Shown one piece after another: positions 51,037-60,264 of a stretch of DNA of 64,000 bases. Position numbers and translations under genes: made by a program. The notes under the pieces were generated by a model. The model was not told the DNA's origin, made no database searches, and saw nothing but the letters and a program-made list of their open reading frames with translations. Source of the DNA: Pseudomonas sp. Irchel s3h17. GTDB taxonomy: Bacteria > Pseudomonadota > Gammaproteobacteria > Pseudomonadales > Pseudomonadaceae. The DNA is taken from the NCBI RefSeq assembly GCF_900187505.1, contig NZ_FYDL01000013.1, forward strand, positions 98,175 to 162,174, given 5' to 3'. Each line of letters starts with the position of its first letter. The first letter of the stretch is position 1.

Positions 51037-51984
51037 ATGCAAAAAAACATCACATCCCTGGGCTCCCTGAACTGGGACGACCTGAAGTTTTTCCTTGAAG
51101 TCGCCCGCACCCGCAAGGCCAGCACCGCCGCCAAGCGCCTGGCAGTGGACTACACCACGGTGTCGCGGCGCATCAGCTCGCTGGAAGGCTCCCTGGGTAC
51201 CTTGCTGTTCGAGAAGTCCCGGACCAACGGCTTTGTCCTGACCGCCGAGGGCCAGCGTTTGCTGGGGTATGCCGAGTCCATAGAAAGCACCCTGCACATG
51301 GCGTGCGAACAGGTCTCGGGTTCGGGAGTGGCGTTATCCGGCCACGTCCGGATGGGCTGTACCGAGGGTTTCGGCAGTTTCTTCATCACCCCGCAGCTCA
51401 GCCACTTCGTCGATGCCTACCCGGCGATCTCGGTGGATATCCTGCCGCTGCCGCACTTCATCAGCCTGTCCAAGCGCGAAGCCGACATTGTCATCGCCCT
51501 GGAGCGCCCGGAACACGGTCCTTACGTCTGCTGCAAACTCTGCGACTACCGTTTGCAGTTGTACGCGACCCAGGACTACCTCGACCAGCACCCACCAATT
51601 CGCCGTCCGGCCGATCTGGGCCAGCATCAGTTCATCAGTTATGTCGACGACCTGGCCTTCAGCTCGGAGCTGCTGTACCTGGCCAACGTGCTGCCCGGCG
51701 CCAGCGCCAACCTGCGCAGCACCAGCGTGATTGCGCAGTTTGTCGCGGCACAGCAAGGCCGCTCGCTGGCAATCCTGCCGTGCTTCCTGGCGGCCCAGGA
51801 CCCACGGCTGCTGCCGGTATTGCCGGAAGAGATCACGATCACCCGGCAGTTCTGGATGTACTGCCGCGAAGACCTGCGCAAACTCAAGCGGATCACCCTG
51901 TTGTGGGATTACATCCGCGCCGTGACCGAGCAGAACCAGGCGCTGTTGATGGGTGAGACCCGAACGATGCGATTCGCCGACTAG
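51037..51984 (+). CDS. LysR-family regulator divergent from mmsAB
   Basis: The 315 residues begin NLG-like leader MQKNITSLGSLNWDDLKFFL, then the HTH ARTRKASTAAKRLAVDYTTV and SRRISSLEGSLGTLLFEKS, and an effector domain to the end. ATG 51037 is chosen; the frame is open upstream. Position suggests control of mmsAB. Its TAG stop and the stop of the convergent yfiB gene share the palindrome CTAG (51981-51984). Confidence 0.87.
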   Translation: MQKNITSLGSLNWDDLKFFLEVARTRKASTAAKRLAVDYTTVSRRISSLEGSLGTLLFEKSRTNGFVLTAEGQRLLGYAESIESTLHMACEQVSGSGVALSGHVRMGCTEGFGSFFITPQLSHFVDAYPAISVDILPLPHFISLSKREADIVIALERPEHGPYVCCKLCDYRLQLYATQDYLDQHPPIRRPADLGQHQFISYVDDLAFSSELLYLANVLPGASANLRSTSVIAQFVAAQQGRSLAILPCFLAAQDPRLLPVLPEEITITRQFWMYCREDLRKLKRITLLWDYIRAVTEQNQALLMGETRTMRFAD

Positions 51985-52484
51985 TCGGCGCTGACCACGA
52001 TCGCCACCCGGCGGTTCTCGGTGCGTCCCGCAGCGCTGTTGTTGGGTGCCACCGGCTCGCTGCTGCCCAGGCCACGCAGTTGAATGTTCTCTTCGCGCAT
52101 GCCAACGCGGGTCAATACCGTGGCCACACTCTTGGCCCGGCGCAGGGACAGTTGCTGGTTATAGGCTTCCTTGCCCGAGGCGTCGGTGTGGCCATCGACT
52201 CGCACGCGCTCGATGCCGACGCCCAGCAGCGCCTTGCCAATCCGCTCGACGATGTCGGTGCTTTGGGCGTTCAGGCGTTCCACGTCACTGCCAAACAGCA
52301 CCTTGCCCGACAAACCGAACTCCCAGCCTTCCTCGGTCAATTCGAACCCCTGTTGTTTGAGCACGGTGATTTGCGCGGGGGTGAGGCCTTTTTGCGGTGC
52401 TGTCTGGCACCCGGTCAAGGCCAGCATGGCCATGAACAGGGTCAGGGTGAAGAGTCGAAGGGAACGCTGAGTCAGAGAAAACAA
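51981..52484 (-). CDS. yfiB: outer-membrane lipoprotein YfiB, OmpA-like
   Basis: The 167 residues carry a lipoprotein signal with lipobox LTGC (Cys26) and an OmpA C-terminal peptidoglycan-binding domain (RVRVDGHTDASGKEAYNQQL, then SLRRAKSVATVL). In the YfiBNR system YfiB, anchored in the outer membrane, captures the repressor YfiR and so frees YfiN. It begins five bases after yfiN. Confidence 0.9.
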   Translation of the reverse strand: MFSLTQRSLRLFTLTLFMAMLALTGCQTAPQKGLTPAQITVLKQQGFELTEEGWEFGLSGKVLFGSDVERLNAQSTDIVERIGKALLGVGIERVRVDGHTDASGKEAYNQQLSLRRAKSVATVLTRVGMREENIQLRGLGSSEPVAPNNSAAGRTENRRVAIVVSAD

Positions 52485-52489
52485 GGGGG

Positions 52490-53758
52490 TTAGCTCCTGG
52501 TTTGAACGTTGACGGCAAGGTGCTCCGACCGTGCCGTGTATTGCCCGCCTCGAGCGAGGCTTTTGGCGTGATACATCGCCGCATCGGCGGCATTGAGCAA
52601 GGCGCCGGGGGTGGTGCCATGATCGGGAAAAATCGCGATGCCCACGCTCAGTGAGGTCAGGACCGAGTGGCCGCCTGGCAACTGAACCGGCATCTGCATG
52701 CTGTCTATAATCTTGCCGGCAATCCGTTCGGCATCTTCGGTCCTGTGCAACGGCGTCAGCAGCACGGCAAACTCATCGCCACCCAGGCGTGCCACCAGGT
52801 CCTCCTCACGCAACTGCGCCCGGACCCGGTTAGCCACCGCCACCAACACTGCATCACCCGCGGCGTGGCCGAAACTGTCGTTGATCCCCTTGAAGCGATC
52901 ACTGTCGAGATACAGCACCGCCACCCGCTGATTGTGCTTGCTGCCGTTGCGCAAGGCGCGGATCAAGCGGCCTTCGAAGAAGGCCCGGTTTGGCAGCCCA
53001 GTCAGGCTGTCGTGGCTGGCTTGGTGAGCCAGGGTTTCGTTCTCGCTTTGCAGATTGGTCTGCCAGGACTCCAGCTCATCGAGCAGGGCATTGAAATCAT
53101 TGCCCAGGCTGTCCAGTTCGGCGATACGCGCCGGTGGCACACGCTGGTCAAACGCGCGCTCGATCCGTGCGGCATGGGCGACATCCGCCCAGCGCCGTAA
53201 CGGGCCGATGATCCCTTGCAGTTGCCGGCGCGCCAGGAACATCGCCACCCCGGCACTCAGTACGGTGCACAGGACGATCCCGGCCAGGCCGCTGAGCAGG
53301 AAGCGCATCAGGCTGGCGCCATGTCCGGTGAGCAGAATACTGCCCACGGGCCGATCCTGATGGATGATGGGCAGGCGGATGGGTTCTTCCAGCAGGGCGC
53401 GGGAAATCTGCATTTCAAGTTCCGACACCAGTCCGGTTTCCGGCCGCTGCCAACGCGCCAGCAACTGGCCACTGGCGTCGAACACCTGGGCATCGGCCAC
53501 TTCTTCCGTGGCGGCGATCAATGCCAGCGCCTCGTTCGCCGCCACGTTATCGTTGAATACCACCGCCGCTTCCACGGTGTAGCTGATGGAGCGGGCGATC
53601 AGGTGCAGGTTGTGATCGGCGTACACCCGCAAGGCCAGCACGCCCAGCGCGGTCAAAGATATGCTGGTCATGGCCACGCCGACCAGGGCGACGATCAGGT
53701 TGCCACGGCCAATGACCGAGCGCAGGGTCGGACGCGCGCTTCTATTGAACAGGCTCAT
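52490..53758 (-). CDS. yfiN: diguanylate cyclase YfiN (TpbB)
   Basis: The 422-residue inner-membrane protein has TM1 (about 20-42), a periplasmic PAS-like domain, TM2 (about 150-175), a HAMP linker and a GGDEF domain with the active site VARLGGDEFAVLL and the upstream SHDSLTGLPNRAFFE. It makes c-di-GMP and promotes biofilm; the periplasmic YfiR represses it. It overlaps yfiR by four bases (ATGA). Confidence 0.92.
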   Translation of the reverse strand: MSLFNRSARPTLRSVIGRGNLIVALVGVAMTSISLTALGVLALRVYADHNLHLIARSISYTVEAAVVFNDNVAANEALALIAATEEVADAQVFDASGQLLARWQRPETGLVSELEMQISRALLEEPIRLPIIHQDRPVGSILLTGHGASLMRFLLSGLAGIVLCTVLSAGVAMFLARRQLQGIIGPLRRWADVAHAARIERAFDQRVPPARIAELDSLGNDFNALLDELESWQTNLQSENETLAHQASHDSLTGLPNRAFFEGRLIRALRNGSKHNQRVAVLYLDSDRFKGINDSFGHAAGDAVLVAVANRVRAQLREEDLVARLGGDEFAVLLTPLHRTEDAERIAGKIIDSMQMPVQLPGGHSVLTSLSVGIAIFPDHGTTPGALLNAADAAMYHAKSLARGGQYTARSEHLAVNVQTRS

Positions 53759-54330
53759 GGGGCCGCCTGTTTACGGCGCGACAGTTGCAAGACACTGGGG
53801 TGAATGCGCACGCCGCTGCGAGCGACCGAGTCGAGGTTGACCTCGAATGACACATGGCTGTCAGTAACCTGCAGGCAGAACAGGCTGCCGACCGTACATT
53901 GATCGCCGCCCTCGCTGATACTCAACACCGGGCGACCCGTCAGCGCGGCAAACAGCGTGTTGCGCTCCTCGGGGGTCAACTTGCCGAGGTAGACCGCATC
54001 ACATTCGTTGACAATGTCCGGGTGGCTGGCCAACAGGCGGCGCACGAGCACCGGGCGCCCGGTGGCCTGGGTCGTGCCCTTGACCAGGTCGTCGGTGTAT
54101 TCCGTGGGCCCGATCACGCAGAGCCGCAACCGGGTCGGTTCTACCGGCCAGCGCGCATAACTGAGAATACCCAGCACGACCTGGGTGACGGATTTTGCGC
54201 GTTGATCGGCCATGCTCACAGGCGCTTGCGACTGGGCGAACAGCGGAAGGCTGAACAAACAGAACATCCCGGCCAGCCAGAATCGCTTCCAGCCCACCAT
54301 GCATTCTGTCGTCCAGACAGCCAGCTTCAT
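53755..54330 (-). CDS. yfiR: periplasmic repressor YfiR
   Basis: The 191 residues carry a signal peptide (WLAGMFCLFSLPLFA) and a DUF4154/YfiR domain. The paired cysteines typical of YfiR are seen as NECDAVYLG and GGDQCTVGSLFCLQV. YfiR binds the periplasmic part of YfiN and shuts it off; oxidation state and YfiB relieve this. ATG 54330 starts directly before the signal peptide. First gene of yfiRNB; 160 bp downstream of recD. Confidence 0.9.
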   Translation of the reverse strand: MKLAVWTTECMVGWKRFWLAGMFCLFSLPLFAQSQAPVSMADQRAKSVTQVVLGILSYARWPVEPTRLRLCVIGPTEYTDDLVKGTTQATGRPVLVRRLLASHPDIVNECDAVYLGKLTPEERNTLFAALTGRPVLSISEGGDQCTVGSLFCLQVTDSHVSFEVNLDSVARSGVRIHPSVLQLSRRKQAAP

Positions 54331-54490
54331 GCAGGAATTCTCTTTGATCGTGACGAAAATGATGCCGCAACGATAGCACAGCACAGAAACAGCGGCGAGG
54401 CCACGCAGTGCGCGGCCCGACTGACTATCCGGTGTTTCCAGCGTCCGCGACCCATGGAAAAGCTGATCGATCAGTCATCTTTAACCGCCA

Positions 54491-56578
54491 TCAACCCAGC
54501 TCCAGCATCAACCCGCTCAAGCGCTTGACCTTACGCCGCACCGCCTCTTCGAACACGCCGCTGCGGGGCTCTATCAGACTGAACCAGTCCTTGGCCCGGG
54601 TAATGCCGGTGTAGATCAGTTCCTTGGTCAGCACCGGGTTCAGCGCATCCGGAAGGATCAGCGCGGTGTGGGCGAATTCCGAGCCCTGGGACTTGTGCAC
54701 CGTCATGGCATACACGGTTTCCACATCGTTCAGCCGGCTCGGCAGCACAAACCGCACGCCACCCTGGCCATCGTTACGGGCAAAAGCCACGCGCAGTACC
54801 TGGCGACCGACATCCTGCCCATCACGCTCTGGCAGTTTGAGGGCAATGCCGATGTCGCCGTTCATCAGGCCCAGGCCGTAGTCGTTGCGCGTCATCAGCA
54901 CGGGCCGACCTTCGTACCATTGCTGGTCGCTGTCGATCAGTCGGGCCTTGAGCAACGCTGTCGTGATGCGCTGATTCAGCCCTTCCACCCCCCATGGTCC
55001 CTTGCGCACGGCGCACAGCAACTGGAACGCATCAAAGGCGTGCAAGACATCGCGGGCCCAGTTCTCCCAGCAACCATCGTCGGGGGCGGCGTCCAGGGGC
55101 GGTCGCTGATTGCGCAGCAGGCTCAGGTAATGCCGATACCCTTTCGGGCCGTCACCCTGGCCATCGAGCAGCAGGCGCTCCAGCGCCCTGTCCTGCTCGC
55201 CCTTGAGCGCCAGCAAATGCAGATCGGCATGGCTACGGGCCGCCAGCAACTGCCGTGCGTGCTCGGCGTTCTGTTGATTGACCCAGCGCGCCAGCTGACC
55301 GATGCCGCTGCCCTCACCGAAGCGCCGCGAGTGGCGCAACATCACCACTTGCTGGGCCAGCGGGTGACGGCCATCGTGGTCCTCCTGCAGCTCGCTGCCG
55401 CCCAGCTGTTCACCGCTGACCGCTTCCAGCCAGTCACGGGTCTGTGGGCTGTACCAACCGGCCTCGGCATCGCGACACAGGTCACCGAGCACGGCGCCGG
55501 CCTCCACCGAGGCCAGTTGGTCCTTGTCACCCAACAACACCAGGCGGGCGTGGGCCGGCAAGGCGTCGAGCAGGTTGGCCATCATTTCCAGGTCGATCAT
55601 CGACGCCTCGTCGACCACCAGCACATCCAGCGGCAGCGGATTGCCAGCGTGATGCCGGAAATGCCGGGTGCCCGGACGGCTGCCCAGCAGACGGTGGACC
55701 GTGGTCACGTCAGAGGGGATCTTGTCTCTGACATTGTCGGCGACCTGCAGCGTACGGACTTGCTGGCTGATGGACTCGGTCAACCGCGCAGCGGCCTTGC
55801 CGGTCGGCGCCGCGAGCCGGATGCGCAACGGCTTTTGCGCCTCCACGGCGGGTGCCTGGAGCAGCGCCAGCAAGCGCACGACGGTGGTGGTTTTACCGGT
55901 GCCCGGCCCGCCGGTGATGATGCTGAATGCACCACGGGTGGCCAGGGCACAGGCCAGTTTCTGCCAATCGATCGGGGCACCGGCCTTGACCGGCCCAAAC
56001 AACCCGTCGAGGCGCTCGGACAGATCAGCCGCGACCGGCTCATGGGCCACCAGCCGTTCGCGCAATGCGCTGTCGATGCGCCGCTCGTACGCCCAGTACC
56101 GGCGCAGGTACAGGCGCTTGCCGGACAACACCAACGGCCGGTGCCGGGCCTCCTCTCGCCCATCGGCGGCCAACGCCACCAGCGGGCTTGACGCCAGCAC
56201 CTTGCACCAGTGAGCGCCTTCCACGGCTTCCAGCAATTGCGAGGGCAACAAGCGGGTGCCGGTCTGCACCTCGCCTTCCGGCGGCAGGGACAGGGCGAAG
56301 TCCGGCGCCTTGAGCGTCTCGAACAGGTCAAGACAGACGTGACCGTGCCCCAACTGGTGACTGGTCAATGCCCCCGCCAGCAACACCAGGGGATCACCGC
56401 CCGGGTCGCGCTCATGGAGGAAGGCGACAAAGGCCTTGTCCAGCGCCCGCAGCCAGCCGCGCTCGACCCAGCGCTCAAGCAACAACAACAAGTCCTCGGC
56501 ACGGCTCAGGGGCGCCAGTTGCGCCAGGCTCTCGGCCGTCAGGGGTGTGGGTAACAGGTCGGCGAAGGAGCGATTCAT
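54491..56578 (-). CDS. recD: exodeoxyribonuclease V alpha subunit
   Basis: The 695-residue superfamily 1 5'-3' helicase has Walker A ITGGPGTGKTTTVVRLLALL near residue 220. Also present are the DEAS box in VLVVDEASMIDLEMMANLLD and the motif VHKSQGSEFAHTALIL near the C-terminus. It forms RecBCD with the two upstream gene products. It overlaps recB by four bases (ATGA, 56575-56578). Full length for the family. Confidence 0.96.
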   Translation of the reverse strand: MNRSFADLLPTPLTAESLAQLAPLSRAEDLLLLLERWVERGWLRALDKAFVAFLHERDPGGDPLVLLAGALTSHQLGHGHVCLDLFETLKAPDFALSLPPEGEVQTGTRLLPSQLLEAVEGAHWCKVLASSPLVALAADGREEARHRPLVLSGKRLYLRRYWAYERRIDSALRERLVAHEPVAADLSERLDGLFGPVKAGAPIDWQKLACALATRGAFSIITGGPGTGKTTTVVRLLALLQAPAVEAQKPLRIRLAAPTGKAAARLTESISQQVRTLQVADNVRDKIPSDVTTVHRLLGSRPGTRHFRHHAGNPLPLDVLVVDEASMIDLEMMANLLDALPAHARLVLLGDKDQLASVEAGAVLGDLCRDAEAGWYSPQTRDWLEAVSGEQLGGSELQEDHDGRHPLAQQVVMLRHSRRFGEGSGIGQLARWVNQQNAEHARQLLAARSHADLHLLALKGEQDRALERLLLDGQGDGPKGYRHYLSLLRNQRPPLDAAPDDGCWENWARDVLHAFDAFQLLCAVRKGPWGVEGLNQRITTALLKARLIDSDQQWYEGRPVLMTRNDYGLGLMNGDIGIALKLPERDGQDVGRQVLRVAFARNDGQGGVRFVLPSRLNDVETVYAMTVHKSQGSEFAHTALILPDALNPVLTKELIYTGITRAKDWFSLIEPRSGVFEEAVRRKVKRLSGLMLELG

Positions 56579-59500
56579 AGCAATACACCCTGCTCCCAGG
56601 CGGCTTCGGCCCTGGGTTCTGGTTGGCCCTGGAACAAGCGGTCCAGGCGTTCGATCAAGGTGCGTGGTGGACGGGTGAAATACACGCCCTGGCTCGCTGC
56701 CTGAGTGCCCCGCAGGAACAGGTACAAGGCGCCGCCCATGTGGCGGTCGTAATCGTAGTCGGCGAGCCGTGCCTTGAGCTGGCGATGCAACGCCAGCAGG
56801 TACAGCACGTACTGCAGGTCATAACGGTGATCGAGCATCGACTGCTCCATGGCCTGCTCGGTGTAGGCCGAGTCGTCGGCACCCAGCCAGTTGGATTTGT
56901 AGTCGGCCACGTAGTAGCGCCCCTCGTGTTCGAAGGTCAGGTCGATAAAGCCCTTGAACATGCCATTGAGTTTCACCGGCTCGGCCGCTACCCGGGCAGC
57001 GCCGCCATGGGTGTATTGCCGCACCAGCTCATCGAGTTTCACTACATCGACGGTGTGGCTGGCGAACCAGAACTCCATCTCCACCCGGTACTCGGTCAAG
57101 TGTCCCAATACCACCGGCGATTGGTCCGCGCCCAGGCGCAACGGTACCTGGATCAGGTGTTCCAGCCAGCCACTCAGGGTCGTGATCCAGCCTTCCCAGC
57201 CGCGGCGGTTGCAACGGCGGGCAATGGCGTCTTCGATGGCCTGGTGATCGGCGCTGAAGCCCTCGTTGCCGGCCCACTCCAGCAGGCCATGAAGAAAGGT
57301 CCCGGGATTCGGCCCACGGGGAAAACGATGGATATCGCCGCCACTGACGAGCACCTCACGGGGGGCGTTCGGGTCAAGGCGCTCGTCATCGAAGAGTTTT
57401 TGCGCTTGCGGGCTTTCCGGGGCCTCGTCGCCAGCACCCACCAGGCGGTCGCCAATGCGCAGCGCACTGTAGGAGGCGATCCACCAGTTTTCCGCCGCCC
57501 TGCGCTTGGGCTCTCGCGGTGCGAGTAACTTCGCCTCGTTGCGCGGTGGGTGATAGCGCTCGTCGGTGGCCTCGGGCATCTCGCCAACGCTCAGTGCCAC
57601 GCAGTCGTGCTGCATGTCTCGCAGCCAACGAGCCAGGCCCGCCGATTCAGCCAGCTGTTCGCCCCCGCCGAGCACATAACCCAGCGCAGAGAGGTGCAGT
57701 ACCGAGCTGTTGCTGTTGCCACGCTTGAGGTCGCTGACGCCGAGCCAGCACGCATGCCGGGCCCGGGTCAGGGCCACGTAGAGCAACCGCAAGTCTTCTG
57801 CCAGGCGCTCGTGATCGGCCCGTGCAATCAGCTCGGGCGTCGGGCTCATGGAGACCTGAGACTTGCCGTGCTCATCGTGGTAATGCAACGGCAGGCGACT
57901 GCCGTCCACTGGCTTGGCCGAGCAGATGAACGGCAGGAAGACCAAGGGGTACTCAAGGCCCTTGGACTTGTGGATGGTGACCACCTTGACCAGTTGCTCA
58001 TCGCTTTCCAGGCGCAGGATCTGCTCCTCACCGGCCTGCCCGGACAACGCCAGGTGCTCGGACAGATGCCGGATCAGGGCCTGCTCGCCATCCAGTTCGG
58101 CGGCGGCCTGTTGCAGCAATTCCGAGAGGTGCAGCAGGTTGGTCAACACCCGCTCGCCATCGCTGCGGGCAATCAGCGCCTGAGGCAGTTCGAAGTCGTG
58201 GAGCAAGCGCCGCAACATCGGCAGCACCCCCTGAGTCCGCCAGATCAGCCGATACGCACGAAACTGCATGACGCGCCGTTCCCAGGCCAACTCGTCCTGG
58301 TTCAACCGTTCCAGCTCTATCAACGACAGGTTGAGGGTGATGCTGGCCAATGCCGCACGTAGCGGACGCTCGACATCCGGCTCGGCACAGGCCTTGAGCC
58401 AACTCAGCAGGTCATGGGCTTCCTGGGCGGCGAACACTGAGTCCTTGTCCGAAAGGTAGACACTGCGTACCCCTCGCGCGGACAACTCATTGCGCACGGC
58501 CTGGGCTTCCTTGCCATCGCGCACCAGAATCGCGATGTCGGCCGGCAGCAAGCCCACGAGCGCTTGCGCGTCGCGCACGAAACCCGCCCGCCCCTGCTGG
58601 CCACCGTTGAGCAATCCGGTAATTTCACTGGCGCACGCGGCGGCCAGTTGCTGTCGATAGACGGCGCCCGACAAGGGTTGTTCGCTGGACAGCTGCCAGA
58701 CATTCAGCGCCGGCACCGCCTGGCCGTCGACCAGCAACGACTCTTTGCGGCCCTGGGACGCTACCGGCGAAAAGGGGACGGGGTTCTCGCCGTCCGGCTC
58801 ACGGAACAGAAACGCACCCCGCCCCTGCTCTCGGCATTCAGCCCTCTGGAACACATGGTTCACCGCATCGACCATGCCGTGGCTGGAACGGAAGTTGGTG
58901 CCCAGGGTGTGCAAGCGTCCGCTCGTCGCCTGGCGTGCCCGCAGGTAGGTGTAGATATCGGCGCCCCGGAATGCATAGATCGCCTGCTTCGGATCGCCGA
59001 TCAGAAACAGCCCGCACTCTGGGTTGTTGTCCTCAATGCGATAGATGCTCTCGAAGATGCGGTACTGCACCGGATCCGTGTCCTGGAACTCATCGATCAA
59101 CGCAACCGGGAACTGCTCACGGATCAAGGTCGCCAGGCGCTCACCGCCCTCGGCTTGCAACGCCGCGCGCAGGCGCAGCAACATGTCGTCGAAGCCCATT
59201 TCGGCGCGACGGCGTTTCTCATGTTCAAAGCGCGCGCCGATCCACTGCGCCGCATGTTTCAACACCCCGGCGTCCGGCGTCGGCAGTGCATCCAGATGGG
59301 CTTTCAAGCCGGACATGGCGTCCAGCCCCGGATGAGTGGGGGCCTGGCCTTTCCAGGCTTCGGCCATGCCATCGGGGGTCAGGCGAGTGAAGCCGGTGCC
59401 GATGTCCAATTGCTCAAGGCTTTCATCCTCGGCCCAGGCACTGATTTTCTCGAACCAGGGCTCGAAGTAACGGGCTTGCATCTTGCGACCGTCAACGGCC

Positions 59501-60264
59501 TTGCTCGCCACGCCCTGCAGGCAGATGTCACGCAACTCGGGAGCCCATTGCACCCAGGGTGCCTTGAGCGCTACCAGCGCCTCACGTCGTGCCTGCAAGC
59601 ACTCGCCAATCAACTCGGCCGGTGCCTTGCCCTCTGCGCTGTCACGCTCACTCTCGAACAGCCCTCGCACCCGCGACAACAACGCTGCCGGGCCGCCCCA
59701 GTTGGACCGCACCCAGTTCAGCGCGTCGCCCTGCATCGGATAGCAATACAGGCGCCAGTAATCGCGCACCACTTCGCCGAGCAAGTCGCTGTGATCGGTC
59801 TCAAGGGATTGGGTAAACAGGCTGCCGCTGTCGAATGCGTGCTCGCGCAGCATGCGTTGGCACCAACTGTGGATGGTCGAAACGGCGGCCTCATCCATCC
59901 ATTGCGCGGCGATGTCCAGGCGGTTCGCACAGCCGGGCCATTGCTCGACGCTGTACTGCCCGCGCAAGTCGGCGATCAGGCTGTCGGGGGCCGGTGTTTC
60001 GTCGCGGAAGAACCGGGCGGCCTCCGCCAGTCGGGTGCGGATACGCTCGCGCAACTCCTTGGTGGCCGCATCGGTGAAGGTCACCACGAGGATTTGCGGC
60101 GGCAGCAGTTCGCGGCCAAAACCGCTGAGCTGATCGCCGTGCCCCAGCACCAGGCGCAGATACAGCGCCGAAATGGTGAAGGTCTTGCCGGTACCGGCGC
60201 TGGCTTCGATCAGTTGGCTACCGCGAAGCGGGAAGGCTAATGCCAGGGGGACTGTTGCTGTCAT
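56575..60264 (-). CDS. recB: exodeoxyribonuclease V beta subunit
   Basis: The 1229-residue UvrD-type 3'-5' helicase-nuclease begins with Walker A IEASAGTGKTFTISALYLRL. Motif II is LIDEFQDTDPVQYRIFESIY and a C-terminal nuclease site is GFIDLTFEHEGRYYVADYKS, the D...DYK catalytic triad. It carries out DNA end processing in recombination repair and defence. It overlaps recC and recD by four bases each. Confidence 0.96.
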   Translation of the reverse strand: MTATVPLALAFPLRGSQLIEASAGTGKTFTISALYLRLVLGHGDQLSGFGRELLPPQILVVTFTDAATKELRERIRTRLAEAARFFRDETPAPDSLIADLRGQYSVEQWPGCANRLDIAAQWMDEAAVSTIHSWCQRMLREHAFDSGSLFTQSLETDHSDLLGEVVRDYWRLYCYPMQGDALNWVRSNWGGPAALLSRVRGLFESERDSAEGKAPAELIGECLQARREALVALKAPWVQWAPELRDICLQGVASKAVDGRKMQARYFEPWFEKISAWAEDESLEQLDIGTGFTRLTPDGMAEAWKGQAPTHPGLDAMSGLKAHLDALPTPDAGVLKHAAQWIGARFEHEKRRRAEMGFDDMLLRLRAALQAEGGERLATLIREQFPVALIDEFQDTDPVQYRIFESIYRIEDNNPECGLFLIGDPKQAIYAFRGADIYTYLRARQATSGRLHTLGTNFRSSHGMVDAVNHVFQRAECREQGRGAFLFREPDGENPVPFSPVASQGRKESLLVDGQAVPALNVWQLSSEQPLSGAVYRQQLAAACASEITGLLNGGQQGRAGFVRDAQALVGLLPADIAILVRDGKEAQAVRNELSARGVRSVYLSDKDSVFAAQEAHDLLSWLKACAEPDVERPLRAALASITLNLSLIELERLNQDELAWERRVMQFRAYRLIWRTQGVLPMLRRLLHDFELPQALIARSDGERVLTNLLHLSELLQQAAAELDGEQALIRHLSEHLALSGQAGEEQILRLESDEQLVKVVTIHKSKGLEYPLVFLPFICSAKPVDGSRLPLHYHDEHGKSQVSMSPTPELIARADHERLAEDLRLLYVALTRARHACWLGVSDLKRGNSNSSVLHLSALGYVLGGGEQLAESAGLARWLRDMQHDCVALSVGEMPEATDERYHPPRNEAKLLAPREPKRRAAENWWIASYSALRIGDRLVGAGDEAPESPQAQKLFDDERLDPNAPREVLVSGGDIHRFPRGPNPGTFLHGLLEWAGNEGFSADHQAIEDAIARRCNRRGWEGWITTLSGWLEHLIQVPLRLGADQSPVVLGHLTEYRVEMEFWFASHTVDVVKLDELVRQYTHGGAARVAAEPVKLNGMFKGFIDLTFEHEGRYYVADYKSNWLGADDSAYTEQAMEQSMLDHRYDLQYVLYLLALHRQLKARLADYDYDRHMGGALYLFLRGTQAASQGVYFTRPPRTLIERLDRLFQGQPEPRAEAAWEQGVLL

